Shown here: piece after piece, positions 52,729 to 60,526 of the stretch
Position numbering within the stretch: the stretch's first letter is position 1
Layout of the letters: each line of letters opens with the position of its first letter
Translations under genes and position numbers: made by a program
The notes under the pieces: generated by a model
Databases searched by the model: none
What the model saw: the letters and a program-made list of their open reading frames with translations, nothing else
What the model was told of the DNA's origin: nothing
Source: Patulibacter americanus DSM 16676
GTDB lineage: Bacteria > Actinomycetota > Thermoleophilia > Solirubrobacterales > Solirubrobacteraceae
Length of the DNA stretch: 64,000 nucleotides
Reading direction: 5' to 3'
NCBI RefSeq assembly: GCF_000420025.1
Contig: NZ_ATUD01000001.1
Span: 806,001-870,000 of the forward strand

Positions 52729-52964
52729 AAGGACGGGTCCAGCACGGCATCGAGGTCACGACGCAGCGCATCCGGATCGCCGGTGGGCAGACCGCGCCAC
52801 CGCGCGAGCAGCGCCTCGGCCGAGAGCGGCACGGGGGGAACCGGGCGGAGCGTTGCGACCGGGCGCCCGTCCCGCGTGACGGTCACACCTTCGCCGCGCG
52901 ACACCCGGTCGACGACCTCGCCCCCCTGGTTGCGGAGGTCGCGGATCGAAACGCTGCTCTCCAT
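52725..52964 (-). CDS. Phd/YefM-type antitoxin
   Basis: The 79-residue protein has the Phd fold SIRDLRNQGGEVVDRVSRGEGVTVTRDGRPVATL. The C-terminal tail (WRGLPTGDPDALRRDLDAV) should neutralise the PIN partner. A palindrome upstream is a likely operator. It is the first of four genes on this strand. Confidence 0.87.
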   Translation of the reverse strand: MESSVSIRDLRNQGGEVVDRVSRGEGVTVTRDGRPVATLRPVPPVPLSAEALLARWRGLPTGDPDALRRDLDAVLDPSL

Positions 52965-52976
52965 GCGCCCACCGTA

Positions 52977-52986
52977 TCACCGGTGA
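52977..52986. promoter_or_regulatory. Palindrome upstream of the Phd/PIN operon
   Basis: tcaccggtga is a perfect 10-bp palindrome 12 bp before the antitoxin ATG. It may be the autorepression site of the pair. Confidence 0.4.
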
Positions 52987-53039
52987 GACCCGAGGTCGAG
53001 GATGTCGTCGGCCTCGGTTCGTGCCCGGGCGACACACCC

Positions 53040-54863
53040 CTACGCCGGCAGCGTCTGCCCCTCGCGGTCGCGCTCCACGAGCGCCGCGTAGTGCCCGCTG
53101 AGCGCGAGCAGCTCGTCGTGGCTGCCCTGCTCCACGATCCGCCCCTTGTCCAGGACGACGATCCGGTCGGCATCGCGGACGGTCGAGAGGCGGTGGGCGA
53201 TGGCGATCGTGGTGCGGTCCTCGGAGAGGCGCTCCAGGGCCTGCTGGACCGCGTGCTCCGTGCGGGTGTCGAGCGCGCTCGTGGCCTCGTCCAGGACGAG
53301 CACCGGCGGGTTGCGCAGCATCGCGCGGGCGATCGCCAGGCGCTGCTTCTCGCCGCCGGAGAACCGGTAGCCGCGCTCGCCGACCACGGTGTCGTAGCCG
53401 TCGGGGAGCGCCGCGATCAGCTCGTGGATCTGCGCGGCCTTCGCGGCCTCGACGAGCTCGTCGTCCGTAGCGTCGGGCTTGGCGAAGCGCAGGTTGTCGC
53501 CGACGGAGGAGTGCAGCAGGTAGGTCTCCTGCGCCACCACGCCGACCAGCCCCGAGCGGTCGTCCTGGGAGAGGTCGCGCACGTCGACCCCGTCGATCGT
53601 GACCCGGCCCTCGTCCACGTCGTACATGCGCCCGACGAGGTAGCCCAGCGTCGTCTTGCCCGAGCCCGTCTCGCCCACGATCGCGAGCGTGCCGCCGGCG
53701 GGCACCTCCAGGTCGATGTCGTCCAGCGTCTTCCCGCTGCGCTCGTCGTAGGCGAAGGAGACGTGCTCGAACCGCACGGCGCCGCGGGCGGTCGCGGGAT
53801 CGAGGCGCACGGGGTGCTCCGGCTCGCGCACGTCGATCGGCGTGTCGAGGTACTCGAAGACGCGCGTGAACAGCGCGAGCGAGGACTGCACCTCGACGCC
53901 CAGGCGCAGCAGCGTGACCATCGGCATCAGCAGCCGGGTCTGCAGCGTCGTGAACGCGACGAGGGTGCCGATCGTGACGAAGGTGCCGCCGTTCGCGCTC
54001 GTGTAGCCGGCGATCCAGTAGACGAGCGCGGGCATCGCGGCGAACGCGACCTGCACCGAGGCCATGCGCCACCGGCCCGCCATGGCCGAGCGCACCTCGA
54101 GGTCGGCGACCGTCGAGGACGAGTCGGCGAAGCGCGAGACGAGGTCGGGCGCCCGGCCCATGGTGCGGGTGAGGACGATGCCCGAGACGGACAGCGACTC
54201 CTCGACGATCGCCGACATGTCGGCCAGGCGCTTCTGGCGCTGCGTGACGATCTTTCGCCGCATCCGGCCGACCGTGCGGGTGAGCCACACGAACAGCGGG
54301 ACGACCGCGAGCGTGGCCAGCGCCAGGCGCCAGTCGAGGAACAGCATCGCCGTCAACGTGGCCGCCACCGTGGTGAAGGAGGACACGAGGCTGGTGACGG
54401 TCGAGGTGACGACGCCCTGCATGCCACCGATGTCGTTGGCGATCCGCGACTGCACCTCGCCGGAGCGCGTGCGCGTGAAGAACGCGAGCGACATCTTCTG
54501 CAGGTGGTCGTAGACCTTCGTGCGCAGGTCGTGCATGACCCGCTGGCCGACGGTGTTCGACAGCAGCGTCTGCCCGACGTCGAGCGCCGACCCGATGATC
54601 GCCGCGCCGACCATGCCCAGCACGAGCCACGTCAGCAGCGTCGTGTCGCGGTCGGGCAGGGCGACGTCGACGATCTCGCGGATCAGGAACGGCTGCGCCA
54701 GGCCGAGGATCGCCGACAGGAAGATGAGCCCCGCGACCATCGCCACGCGGCGGGAGTAGGGGCGGAAGAGCGCGACGATGCGGCGCAGGTCGAGCGACTC
54801 GTCGCTCTTGGTGATGGCGCGCACCGGGCGCGGGCCTGAGGGGGTGGGGTTCGTCTCGTCCAT
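53040..54863 (-). CDS. ABC exporter with fused membrane and ATPase domains
   Basis: The 607-residue half-transporter has an N-terminal six-helix exporter domain and a C-terminal ATPase with Walker A GETGSGKTT, signature FSGGEKQR and Walker B VLVLDEATSALD. Homodimers or heterodimers of this type export drugs or lipids. The ATG at 54863 has a strong ribosome binding site (aaggag) upstream; an in-frame GTG at 54899 is less likely. It is divergent from a MarR gene across a palindrome. Confidence 0.92.
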   Translation of the reverse strand: MDETNPTPSGPRPVRAITKSDESLDLRRIVALFRPYSRRVAMVAGLIFLSAILGLAQPFLIREIVDVALPDRDTTLLTWLVLGMVGAAIIGSALDVGQTLLSNTVGQRVMHDLRTKVYDHLQKMSLAFFTRTRSGEVQSRIANDIGGMQGVVTSTVTSLVSSFTTVAATLTAMLFLDWRLALATLAVVPLFVWLTRTVGRMRRKIVTQRQKRLADMSAIVEESLSVSGIVLTRTMGRAPDLVSRFADSSSTVADLEVRSAMAGRWRMASVQVAFAAMPALVYWIAGYTSANGGTFVTIGTLVAFTTLQTRLLMPMVTLLRLGVEVQSSLALFTRVFEYLDTPIDVREPEHPVRLDPATARGAVRFEHVSFAYDERSGKTLDDIDLEVPAGGTLAIVGETGSGKTTLGYLVGRMYDVDEGRVTIDGVDVRDLSQDDRSGLVGVVAQETYLLHSSVGDNLRFAKPDATDDELVEAAKAAQIHELIAALPDGYDTVVGERGYRFSGGEKQRLAIARAMLRNPPVLVLDEATSALDTRTEHAVQQALERLSEDRTTIAIAHRLSTVRDADRIVVLDKGRIVEQGSHDELLALSGHYAALVERDREGQTLPA

Positions 54864-54920
54864 CGCGAACGGCTCCTTCGTCGCGACCGCCGCGTCCACG
54901 GCGATTCAGTGAGGGGTGCT

Positions 54921-54940
54921 CAGTACTCTAGCAAGTACTG
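54921..54940. promoter_or_regulatory. MarR-type operator between exporter and MarR genes
   Basis: cagtact (54921-54927) and agtactg (54934-54940) are perfect inverted copies with a 6-nt spacer, in an AT-rich patch of the divergent promoter. Size and position fit a MarR dimer site controlling both genes. Confidence 0.65.
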
Positions 54941-54981
54941 AGTCAAACTCACAATGCGTGGGGTTCAGTATGCTCATGCCC

Positions 54982-55449
54982 ATGTCCGACGCTCCCCACG
55001 CGCCGGCCGACGTGGACGCCGATGTCGCCACCCTGGGCGAGCAGCTCTCCCGGGCCGCCCGCGCCATCCACGTGCAGTCGCGTGAGCTGCTGGCCCCCCT
55101 CGGGATCACCCCCGCGGCCGCCCGCGCGCTGCGCACCCTGGCCCGCCACGGCGAGCCGCTGCGGATGGCCGACCTGGCCGAGCGCATGCACGTGGTGCCG
55201 CGCACCGTGACGACCCTCGTCGACGCGCTGGAAGAGGCCGGGCTCGTGGAGCGGCGGCCCGACCCGCACGACCGGCGCTCGACGCTGGCGTGCCTCACCC
55301 CGCGCGGCGAGGAGCGGCTGGAGCAGATGCGCCGTGCCCGCCACGAGGCGACCGGCGAGCTGCTCTCCGCCCTCTCCGACGAGGAGCGGGAGCAGCTCGG
55401 TGGGCTGCTGCGCAAGCTCGACCTGGAGCGGCGCGAGCGGCCCTGCTGA
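54982..55449 (+). CDS. MarR-family transcriptional regulator
   Basis: The 155-residue winged helix protein has EPLRMADLAERMHVVPRTVTTLVDALEEAGLVERRPDPHDRRS, the full MarR recognition helix and wing. Several in-frame starts exist (54970, 54976 and 54982); the last gives the typical length. It should repress the divergent ABC exporter and itself until a ligand binds. Confidence 0.9.
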   Translation: MSDAPHAPADVDADVATLGEQLSRAARAIHVQSRELLAPLGITPAAARALRTLARHGEPLRMADLAERMHVVPRTVTTLVDALEEAGLVERRPDPHDRRSTLACLTPRGEERLEQMRRARHEATGELLSALSDEEREQLGGLLRKLDLERRERPC

Positions 55450-55462
55450 GGCGACCCCGCCC

Positions 55463-56431
55463 TTAGGCCAGGGCGCCGCCGAGGAACCCGATGGTCTGCG
55501 CGATCGCGCCCGCCGCGGCGTTCGTCTCGCGCAGCGCGTCGAGCATCATGAAGTCGTGCAGCGCGCCGTTGTAGCGGGTGGCGGTCACGTCGACCCCGGC
55601 GGCCCGCAAGCGCCGCGCGTAGGCCTCGCCCTCGTCACGCAGCACGTCGGCCTCGGCGTTGATGACGAGCGCCTTCGGCAGGCCGGCGAGCTCCTCGTCC
55701 GTCGCCCGCAGCGGGCTGGCGGTCGACTGCGCGCGCTCCTCGGGGTCCGTCGTGTACTGGTCCCAGAACCACTGCATCCCGTCGCGGCGCAGCCAGTAGT
55801 TCTCGGAGAACTGGTGGTAGCTCTCGGTGTCGAAGCTCGCGTCGGTGACGGGGTACAGCAGCGCCTGGGCGAGGAACGACACGTCGCCGCGCTGCTTGGC
55901 CATGATCGTCAGGGCCGCCGACATGTTGCCGCCGACGGAGTCGCCGCAGATCGCGATCCGCGTGCCGTCGAGACCCGCCTCCGCGCCGCTCGTTCCAATC
56001 CACTGCGCGACGGCGTAGGACTCCTCGATCGCGACGGGGTAGCGCACCTCGGGGGAGAGGCTGTACTCGGGGAACACGACCGCGGCCCCCGTCCCGACGG
56101 CGAGCTCCCGCACGAGCCGGTCGTGCGACGCGGCGTTGCCGAACACCCAGCCGGCGCCGTGGATGTAGAGGATCACGGGCAGCGTGCCGCCGGCGCCCTC
56201 GGGCTTGACGATGCGCACGCGCACCTCACCCGTGGGCCCGCCGGTCACGGTGCGCCACTCCTCCTGCACCGGCGCCTTGTAGACGCCCTCGCCTGACTGG
56301 GTCTGGTCGACGAGCTTGCGACCCTCGACGGGACCGAGGTCGGCGAGGTGGGGCGGGTCGGCGGTGGCGGCGGCGAACGCCTGGGCGGCGGGCTCGAGGA
56401 CGACGGCCGGGACGGTGGTCTGATCGGACAC
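55463..56431 (-). CDS. Hormone-sensitive-lipase-family esterase
   Basis: The 322-residue alpha/beta hydrolase has the HSL signature HGAGWVFG and the nucleophile elbow GDSVGGN, with the acid in EADVLRDEG and the histidine in GALHDFMM. No signal peptide is seen. Such esterases split short-chain acyl esters. The conserved cytoplasmic HSL layout fits its length. Confidence 0.92.
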   Translation of the reverse strand: MSDQTTVPAVVLEPAAQAFAAATADPPHLADLGPVEGRKLVDQTQSGEGVYKAPVQEEWRTVTGGPTGEVRVRIVKPEGAGGTLPVILYIHGAGWVFGNAASHDRLVRELAVGTGAAVVFPEYSLSPEVRYPVAIEESYAVAQWIGTSGAEAGLDGTRIAICGDSVGGNMSAALTIMAKQRGDVSFLAQALLYPVTDASFDTESYHQFSENYWLRRDGMQWFWDQYTTDPEERAQSTASPLRATDEELAGLPKALVINAEADVLRDEGEAYARRLRAAGVDVTATRYNGALHDFMMLDALRETNAAAGAIAQTIGFLGGALA

Positions 56432-56642
56432 GGGGGCTCTCTTCGGATCGGATGCTGGGCGAGCGGAACGCTCGGCGGCGAGTATCCGGCGGGACCGCCC
56501 GCGGACCTAGTCGTGTCGCCACCGCTGCCAGCAGCCGTCGTGATCGCTGCCGCCGCGGCGCGTCGCGGGGCCGTTCGGCGCCCCGTCCGTGACCGTCACC
56601 CGCCCGTGACGTCGGCCACCGCCCCGCGCCCGATGGCGACCG

Positions 56643-57245
56643 TCAGTCCCGGTCGAACGGGTGGTCGGCCAGGTGCGTGGCGAGGCCGCACCGCACGAGC
56701 CGGTGGGCCGCGGTGGTGGGTTTGCGCGCCGCCTGGTCCTCGACGCTCGCGGTGAACTCCTCCGCCAGACCCAGGCGCGGATAGGCCTCCAGGACCTCGC
56801 GGAGGAAGGGCCGGGGCAGGGCGTCGGGCCGGTCGCCCGAGATGTCCAGGCCGGTCGCGATCTCGAGGAGGTGGCCCTCCACGTCCACCTCGGGGTCGAC
56901 GGACGGCCAGTTGTGGCGCACGATCACGTCGAGGACCCGCCGCCGCCGCTCGGGCGTCCACCCGGCGCCGGTGGTCAGCGCGACGGCGACGTGGCCGCCG
57001 GCCTCCTCGTAGGCGAGGACGGCGTTGTCGAAGGCCGTGGTGATCCCGATGTCGTGCAGCAACGCCGCCGTGTAGAGCAGCTCGTGGTCGACGTCCTCCC
57101 GCCCCTGGATCCGCGCGAAGGCCTCGGCCCACAGCCACGACCGGATCACGTGGTGGAGCAGCGCGGGCGAGTGGTAGGCGGTCGCGAGCTGCAGCGCCGC
57201 GCGCGCCGCCTGCGTGTCCGGCGGGGAGAAGTCGTTCAGGCGCAC
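56643..57245 (-). CDS. HD-domain phosphohydrolase-type protein
   Basis: The 200-residue protein has the H...HD...D metal pattern: HHVIRSWLWAEAF and LYTAALLHDIG. It resembles cyanamide hydratase-like HD proteins. A GTG at 57245 with a ggGAG ribosome binding site is used. Substrate unknown. Confidence 0.82.
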   Translation of the reverse strand: MRLNDFSPPDTQAARAALQLATAYHSPALLHHVIRSWLWAEAFARIQGREDVDHELLYTAALLHDIGITTAFDNAVLAYEEAGGHVAVALTTGAGWTPERRRRVLDVIVRHNWPSVDPEVDVEGHLLEIATGLDISGDRPDALPRPFLREVLEAYPRLGLAEEFTASVEDQAARKPTTAAHRLVRCGLATHLADHPFDRD

Positions 57246-57288
57246 GGCGCGATGCTCCCAGGAGAGCGGGGGGTCGTCGGTCCGCGCC

Positions 57289-57687
57289 TCAGCCCGGCCC
57301 GCCGCCGTCCTGCGGGGGTGCGTCGAGGAACGTCCACAGACGGTCGATGCGGCCGTCGCGGAACGTCGCCACGTCCATCCCGTGCACGGCGGGGGGACCG
57401 TCCGGGGGCCCGAAACCCCAGCCGATGCGGCCGAGCCCGTCGACGACGGCGGGCTCGGCCTCGACGACGAACCGGAAGTTCGGCGGGACGTCGTCGAGGA
57501 TGCGCCCGACCGCCGCGTCGACGGCGTCGCGGCCCTGGACCGTGCCGCCGGCCTCGGCGAAGCGGGTGTCCGCCACGTAGAGCTCGTCGATGACCGCCCG
57601 GCGCCGCGCGGGGTCGCGCTCACCGAAGACCTCGAGCAGGTTGCGCCGCAGGATCGCGGTCGGGTCGTCATGGGGGACGTCGGTCAT
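57289..57687 (-). CDS. SnoaL-like/nuclear transport factor 2-fold protein
   Basis: The 132-residue protein has the NTF2-like cone fold pattern (DPARRRAVIDELYVADTRFAEAGGTVQGRDAVDAAV, then FRDGRIDRLWTFLD at the end) of SnoaL-type proteins. It could be an isomerase or ligand-binding protein. It ends 43 bp before the HD gene start on the same strand. Function unknown. Confidence 0.8.
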   Translation of the reverse strand: MTDVPHDDPTAILRRNLLEVFGERDPARRRAVIDELYVADTRFAEAGGTVQGRDAVDAAVGRILDDVPPNFRFVVEAEPAVVDGLGRIGWGFGPPDGPPAVHGMDVATFRDGRIDRLWTFLDAPPQDGGGPG

Positions 57688-57808
57688 GGGGACTCCTGCG
57701 GCTGGGTGACGGGTCGCGGGCCATCGTCGGTGGTCGCGGTTCCCGCAGCAAGTCGGATCGACGATGCCGCCAGCACCCGTCGCGATGGCGCGGCGGCGGC
57801 GGCCCCGG

Positions 57809-60526
57809 TCAGCCGCGGGACGCGTCGGCCACGGCGTCGCGCAGCGCCGCGGCGAGCTCGACGCGGCTGCGCACGCCGAGCTTGGAGTAGATCCGCGAGA
57901 GGTGCATCTTCACGGTGCTGCGCGACACGAACACGGCACGCGCGATCTCGGGGTTCGTCAGGCCCGTGGCCGCGTGCTCGGCCACCCGCCGCTCGACCGG
58001 CGAGAGGCTCTCCCAGCCCTCGGCGGCGGGGAGGCGTCGCCCCCGGCCCCGCAGCGCGGAGGCCAGGACGTCGTCGAGGGTGCTGCGGGCGCCGGCCTCC
58101 CAGGCCTCGCCGAACGCCGCGTCGCCGACCGCGCCCCGTGCCTGCTCCTCGACCGCGTCGCACACCGGCGCGGGCGGCGTCGTCCGCACGAGACCCCGCT
58201 CCCGGCGCGCCGCCACGACGGCACCGAGGTAGCGGGCGGCGCGCGCGCCGTCGGCCTGCGCCGCGGCGGTCGCCGCGAGCAGCTCGAGCCCGTCGATCGC
58301 CGCCAGGGTCCAACCCCCCTCGACCAGCGACGCGAGCGCGTCCTTCGCCAGCCGCTCGGCCTCCCGGGCGTCGCCGTCGAGGTGCGCCGCCCAGGCCGCG
58401 CCCTGGTGGGCGACCCCGAGGAACCGACCGTCGCCGACGGATCGCGCGAGCGCCTCGAGCTGGGCGGCGTGCTCGCGCGTGCGGCCCGCGTCCCCGTCCA
58501 GGACGGCGACCCGCATCCGGGCCTCGAGCGCGTAGGGCCGCAGGGCGAACGTGCCGTACCGGGGGGTGTCGAGGGCGTCGAGGTGACGGCGGGCGGCGTC
58601 GAGGTCGCCCGCGGCGAGCGTGCACGTGACCAGCCCGTTGAGCAGCGCCCCGGTGCCGGCGCCCACGTCGTGGCGTTCTGCGCGGGGCAGGAGCGACCCG
58701 AGGCGCTCCACGCCGGCCGCCGCCGTGCCCGTATGGGCGTCGACGATCGCCGCGCACGCCTCGAGCGCGCACACGGAGTTCAGGTCGTCGCCGAGCTCCG
58801 GCGCCTCGGCGCGGCGCAGCAGGGCACGCGCCTGCTCCGGCCGGCCGTGGTGCAGCTCCGTGAACACGGCCAGGTGCAGCACCCACCGCACGTTGACGCT
58901 CGGCCCGAGGCGGCCGTTCACCCGCATCGCCGCGGGCAGCGCCTCTTCGAACGCGACGCCGTCCGCCCGCCAGAAGGCACAGAAGCACAGCATGGTGCGC
59001 AGGTCGGACTCGCACGGCAGGTCGTCGATGCCGGCCAGGAGCTCCAGCCCGCGTTGCAGCGGGACGACGGCGCCCTGGGGGTCGAGGTGCCCGAGGACCG
59101 CGCCGAGCTGCGCCGACGCGTGCGCCAGGGCCCGCGGATCGCCGGCCTCCTCGGCGAGCGCGACCGCCTGCTCCGCGGCGGCGAGGGACCGCTCGCCCTC
59201 CGCGCGCCACAGCAGCAGGATCGCGAGGACCGACGTGGCGAGCGCCCGCTGCGGCGTCGCGTCCGGGGCCGTGGCCGCGAGCGCCTCCTCCGCGATGCGG
59301 ACGCCCTCGCAGTGGCGGCCGGTCTCGCGCCAGAACCGGCCGAGCCACGCGACCATCCACAGCGCGTCGTCGCCACCGCCGGCCGTGGCGTCGCGCGCGG
59401 CGGCGCGCAGGTTCGGGGCGTCCGCGTCGAGGCGCCGCCGGCCCGCGGGCGAGCAGGCCCACGCCTCGCGGTCGGCGCGCTCGGCGAGCGCGAGGAAGTA
59501 CGCCCGGTGGCGCGCCCGCAGCGCGTCCGCCTGGCCGGGGCGGAGCAGCTCCGCGGCGTACTGACGGACGAACTCCGGCAGCCGGAACCGCGTGCCGTCG
59601 CCCGCGTGCTCCACCATCAGCAGCGAGTGGTCGACGAGCGTGCCGAGCCCGTCGAGGGTCGCGCCGTCGCAGACCTCGGTCGCCGCCTCGACGGTGAACG
59701 GCGGCGCGAACACGGAGAGCTGGGCGAAGAGCCGCCGGTCGGCCGGGCTGAGCAGCTCGGCGCTCAGGTCAAGCGACGCGCGCATCGTCCGGTGGCGCGC
59801 CGCGGCGTGACGCGAGGGGCTGCCGAGGACGTTCAGGGCGTCGCGGAGGCCGTCGGCGATCTCGCGGAACGACAGGAGCCGCGCACGGGCCGCGGCGAGC
59901 TCGATCGCGAGCGGGATCCCCTCCACGCGGCGGACGATGCGCTCGACGTCGGTGGTCGCGCCCATCCCGTCGAGGTCGGGCCGGACCCGGGCAACGCGCT
60001 CGAGGAACAGCTCGACCGCGTCGGACCGGCCGCCGTCCTCCGCGGTCAGCCCGAGCGACGGCACCGTGAACACCGTCTCCTCCTCCAGGCCGAGCACCAC
60101 GCGGCTCGTGGCGAGCACCCGCGTGTCCGGGGAGCTGCGCAGGACGGTCCGCGCCAGCTCGCGCGCGACGTCGGCGACGTGCTCGCAGTTGTCGAGCACC
60201 ACCAGCGCACGGCTCCCGCGCAGGTACTCGCCGACCGCGCGGAGGGACGCCGGCGCGCCGTAGACCCCCAGCGTCGCCGCGAGCGCGGCCACGGGGTCGT
60301 CGTCGCCGCGCAGCCCCGCGAGCTCGACGACGTGCACCTCGCGCTCCGCCGCCACCCGTTCCGCGACGTGCAGGGCCAGCCGGGTCTTGCCGATCCCGCC
60401 GATCCCCGTGAGGGTGATCAGCCGCGTGCCGCCCCCTAGGCGCTCCAGCAGCCAGTCCGCCTCCCGGGCACGCCCGATGAACGGGGTCAGCGGCGCGAGT
60501 TCGCCCGCGATCACGCCGCGGCTCAC
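57809..60526 (-). CDS. LuxR-family ATPase regulator, paralogue B (downstream copy)
   Basis: The 905-residue protein has an N-terminal STAND ATPase with Walker A GIGGIGKTRLALH (near residue 40) and Walker B ALVVLDNCEHV, a long TPR-like helical middle, and a C-terminal LuxR helix-turn-helix (LSPVERRVAEHAATGLTNPE, then FVSRSTVKMHLSRIYSKLGV). A GTG at 60526 overlaps the stop of the upstream paralogue (GTGA), so they are translated together. Long stretches match the upstream copy, so the two arose by tandem duplication. Regulatory target unknown. Confidence 0.9.
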   Translation of the reverse strand: MSRGVIAGELAPLTPFIGRAREADWLLERLGGGTRLITLTGIGGIGKTRLALHVAERVAAEREVHVVELAGLRGDDDPVAALAATLGVYGAPASLRAVGEYLRGSRALVVLDNCEHVADVARELARTVLRSSPDTRVLATSRVVLGLEEETVFTVPSLGLTAEDGGRSDAVELFLERVARVRPDLDGMGATTDVERIVRRVEGIPLAIELAAARARLLSFREIADGLRDALNVLGSPSRHAAARHRTMRASLDLSAELLSPADRRLFAQLSVFAPPFTVEAATEVCDGATLDGLGTLVDHSLLMVEHAGDGTRFRLPEFVRQYAAELLRPGQADALRARHRAYFLALAERADREAWACSPAGRRRLDADAPNLRAAARDATAGGGDDALWMVAWLGRFWRETGRHCEGVRIAEEALAATAPDATPQRALATSVLAILLLWRAEGERSLAAAEQAVALAEEAGDPRALAHASAQLGAVLGHLDPQGAVVPLQRGLELLAGIDDLPCESDLRTMLCFCAFWRADGVAFEEALPAAMRVNGRLGPSVNVRWVLHLAVFTELHHGRPEQARALLRRAEAPELGDDLNSVCALEACAAIVDAHTGTAAAGVERLGSLLPRAERHDVGAGTGALLNGLVTCTLAAGDLDAARRHLDALDTPRYGTFALRPYALEARMRVAVLDGDAGRTREHAAQLEALARSVGDGRFLGVAHQGAAWAAHLDGDAREAERLAKDALASLVEGGWTLAAIDGLELLAATAAAQADGARAARYLGAVVAARRERGLVRTTPPAPVCDAVEEQARGAVGDAAFGEAWEAGARSTLDDVLASALRGRGRRLPAAEGWESLSPVERRVAEHAATGLTNPEIARAVFVSRSTVKMHLSRIYSKLGVRSRVELAAALRDAVADASRG

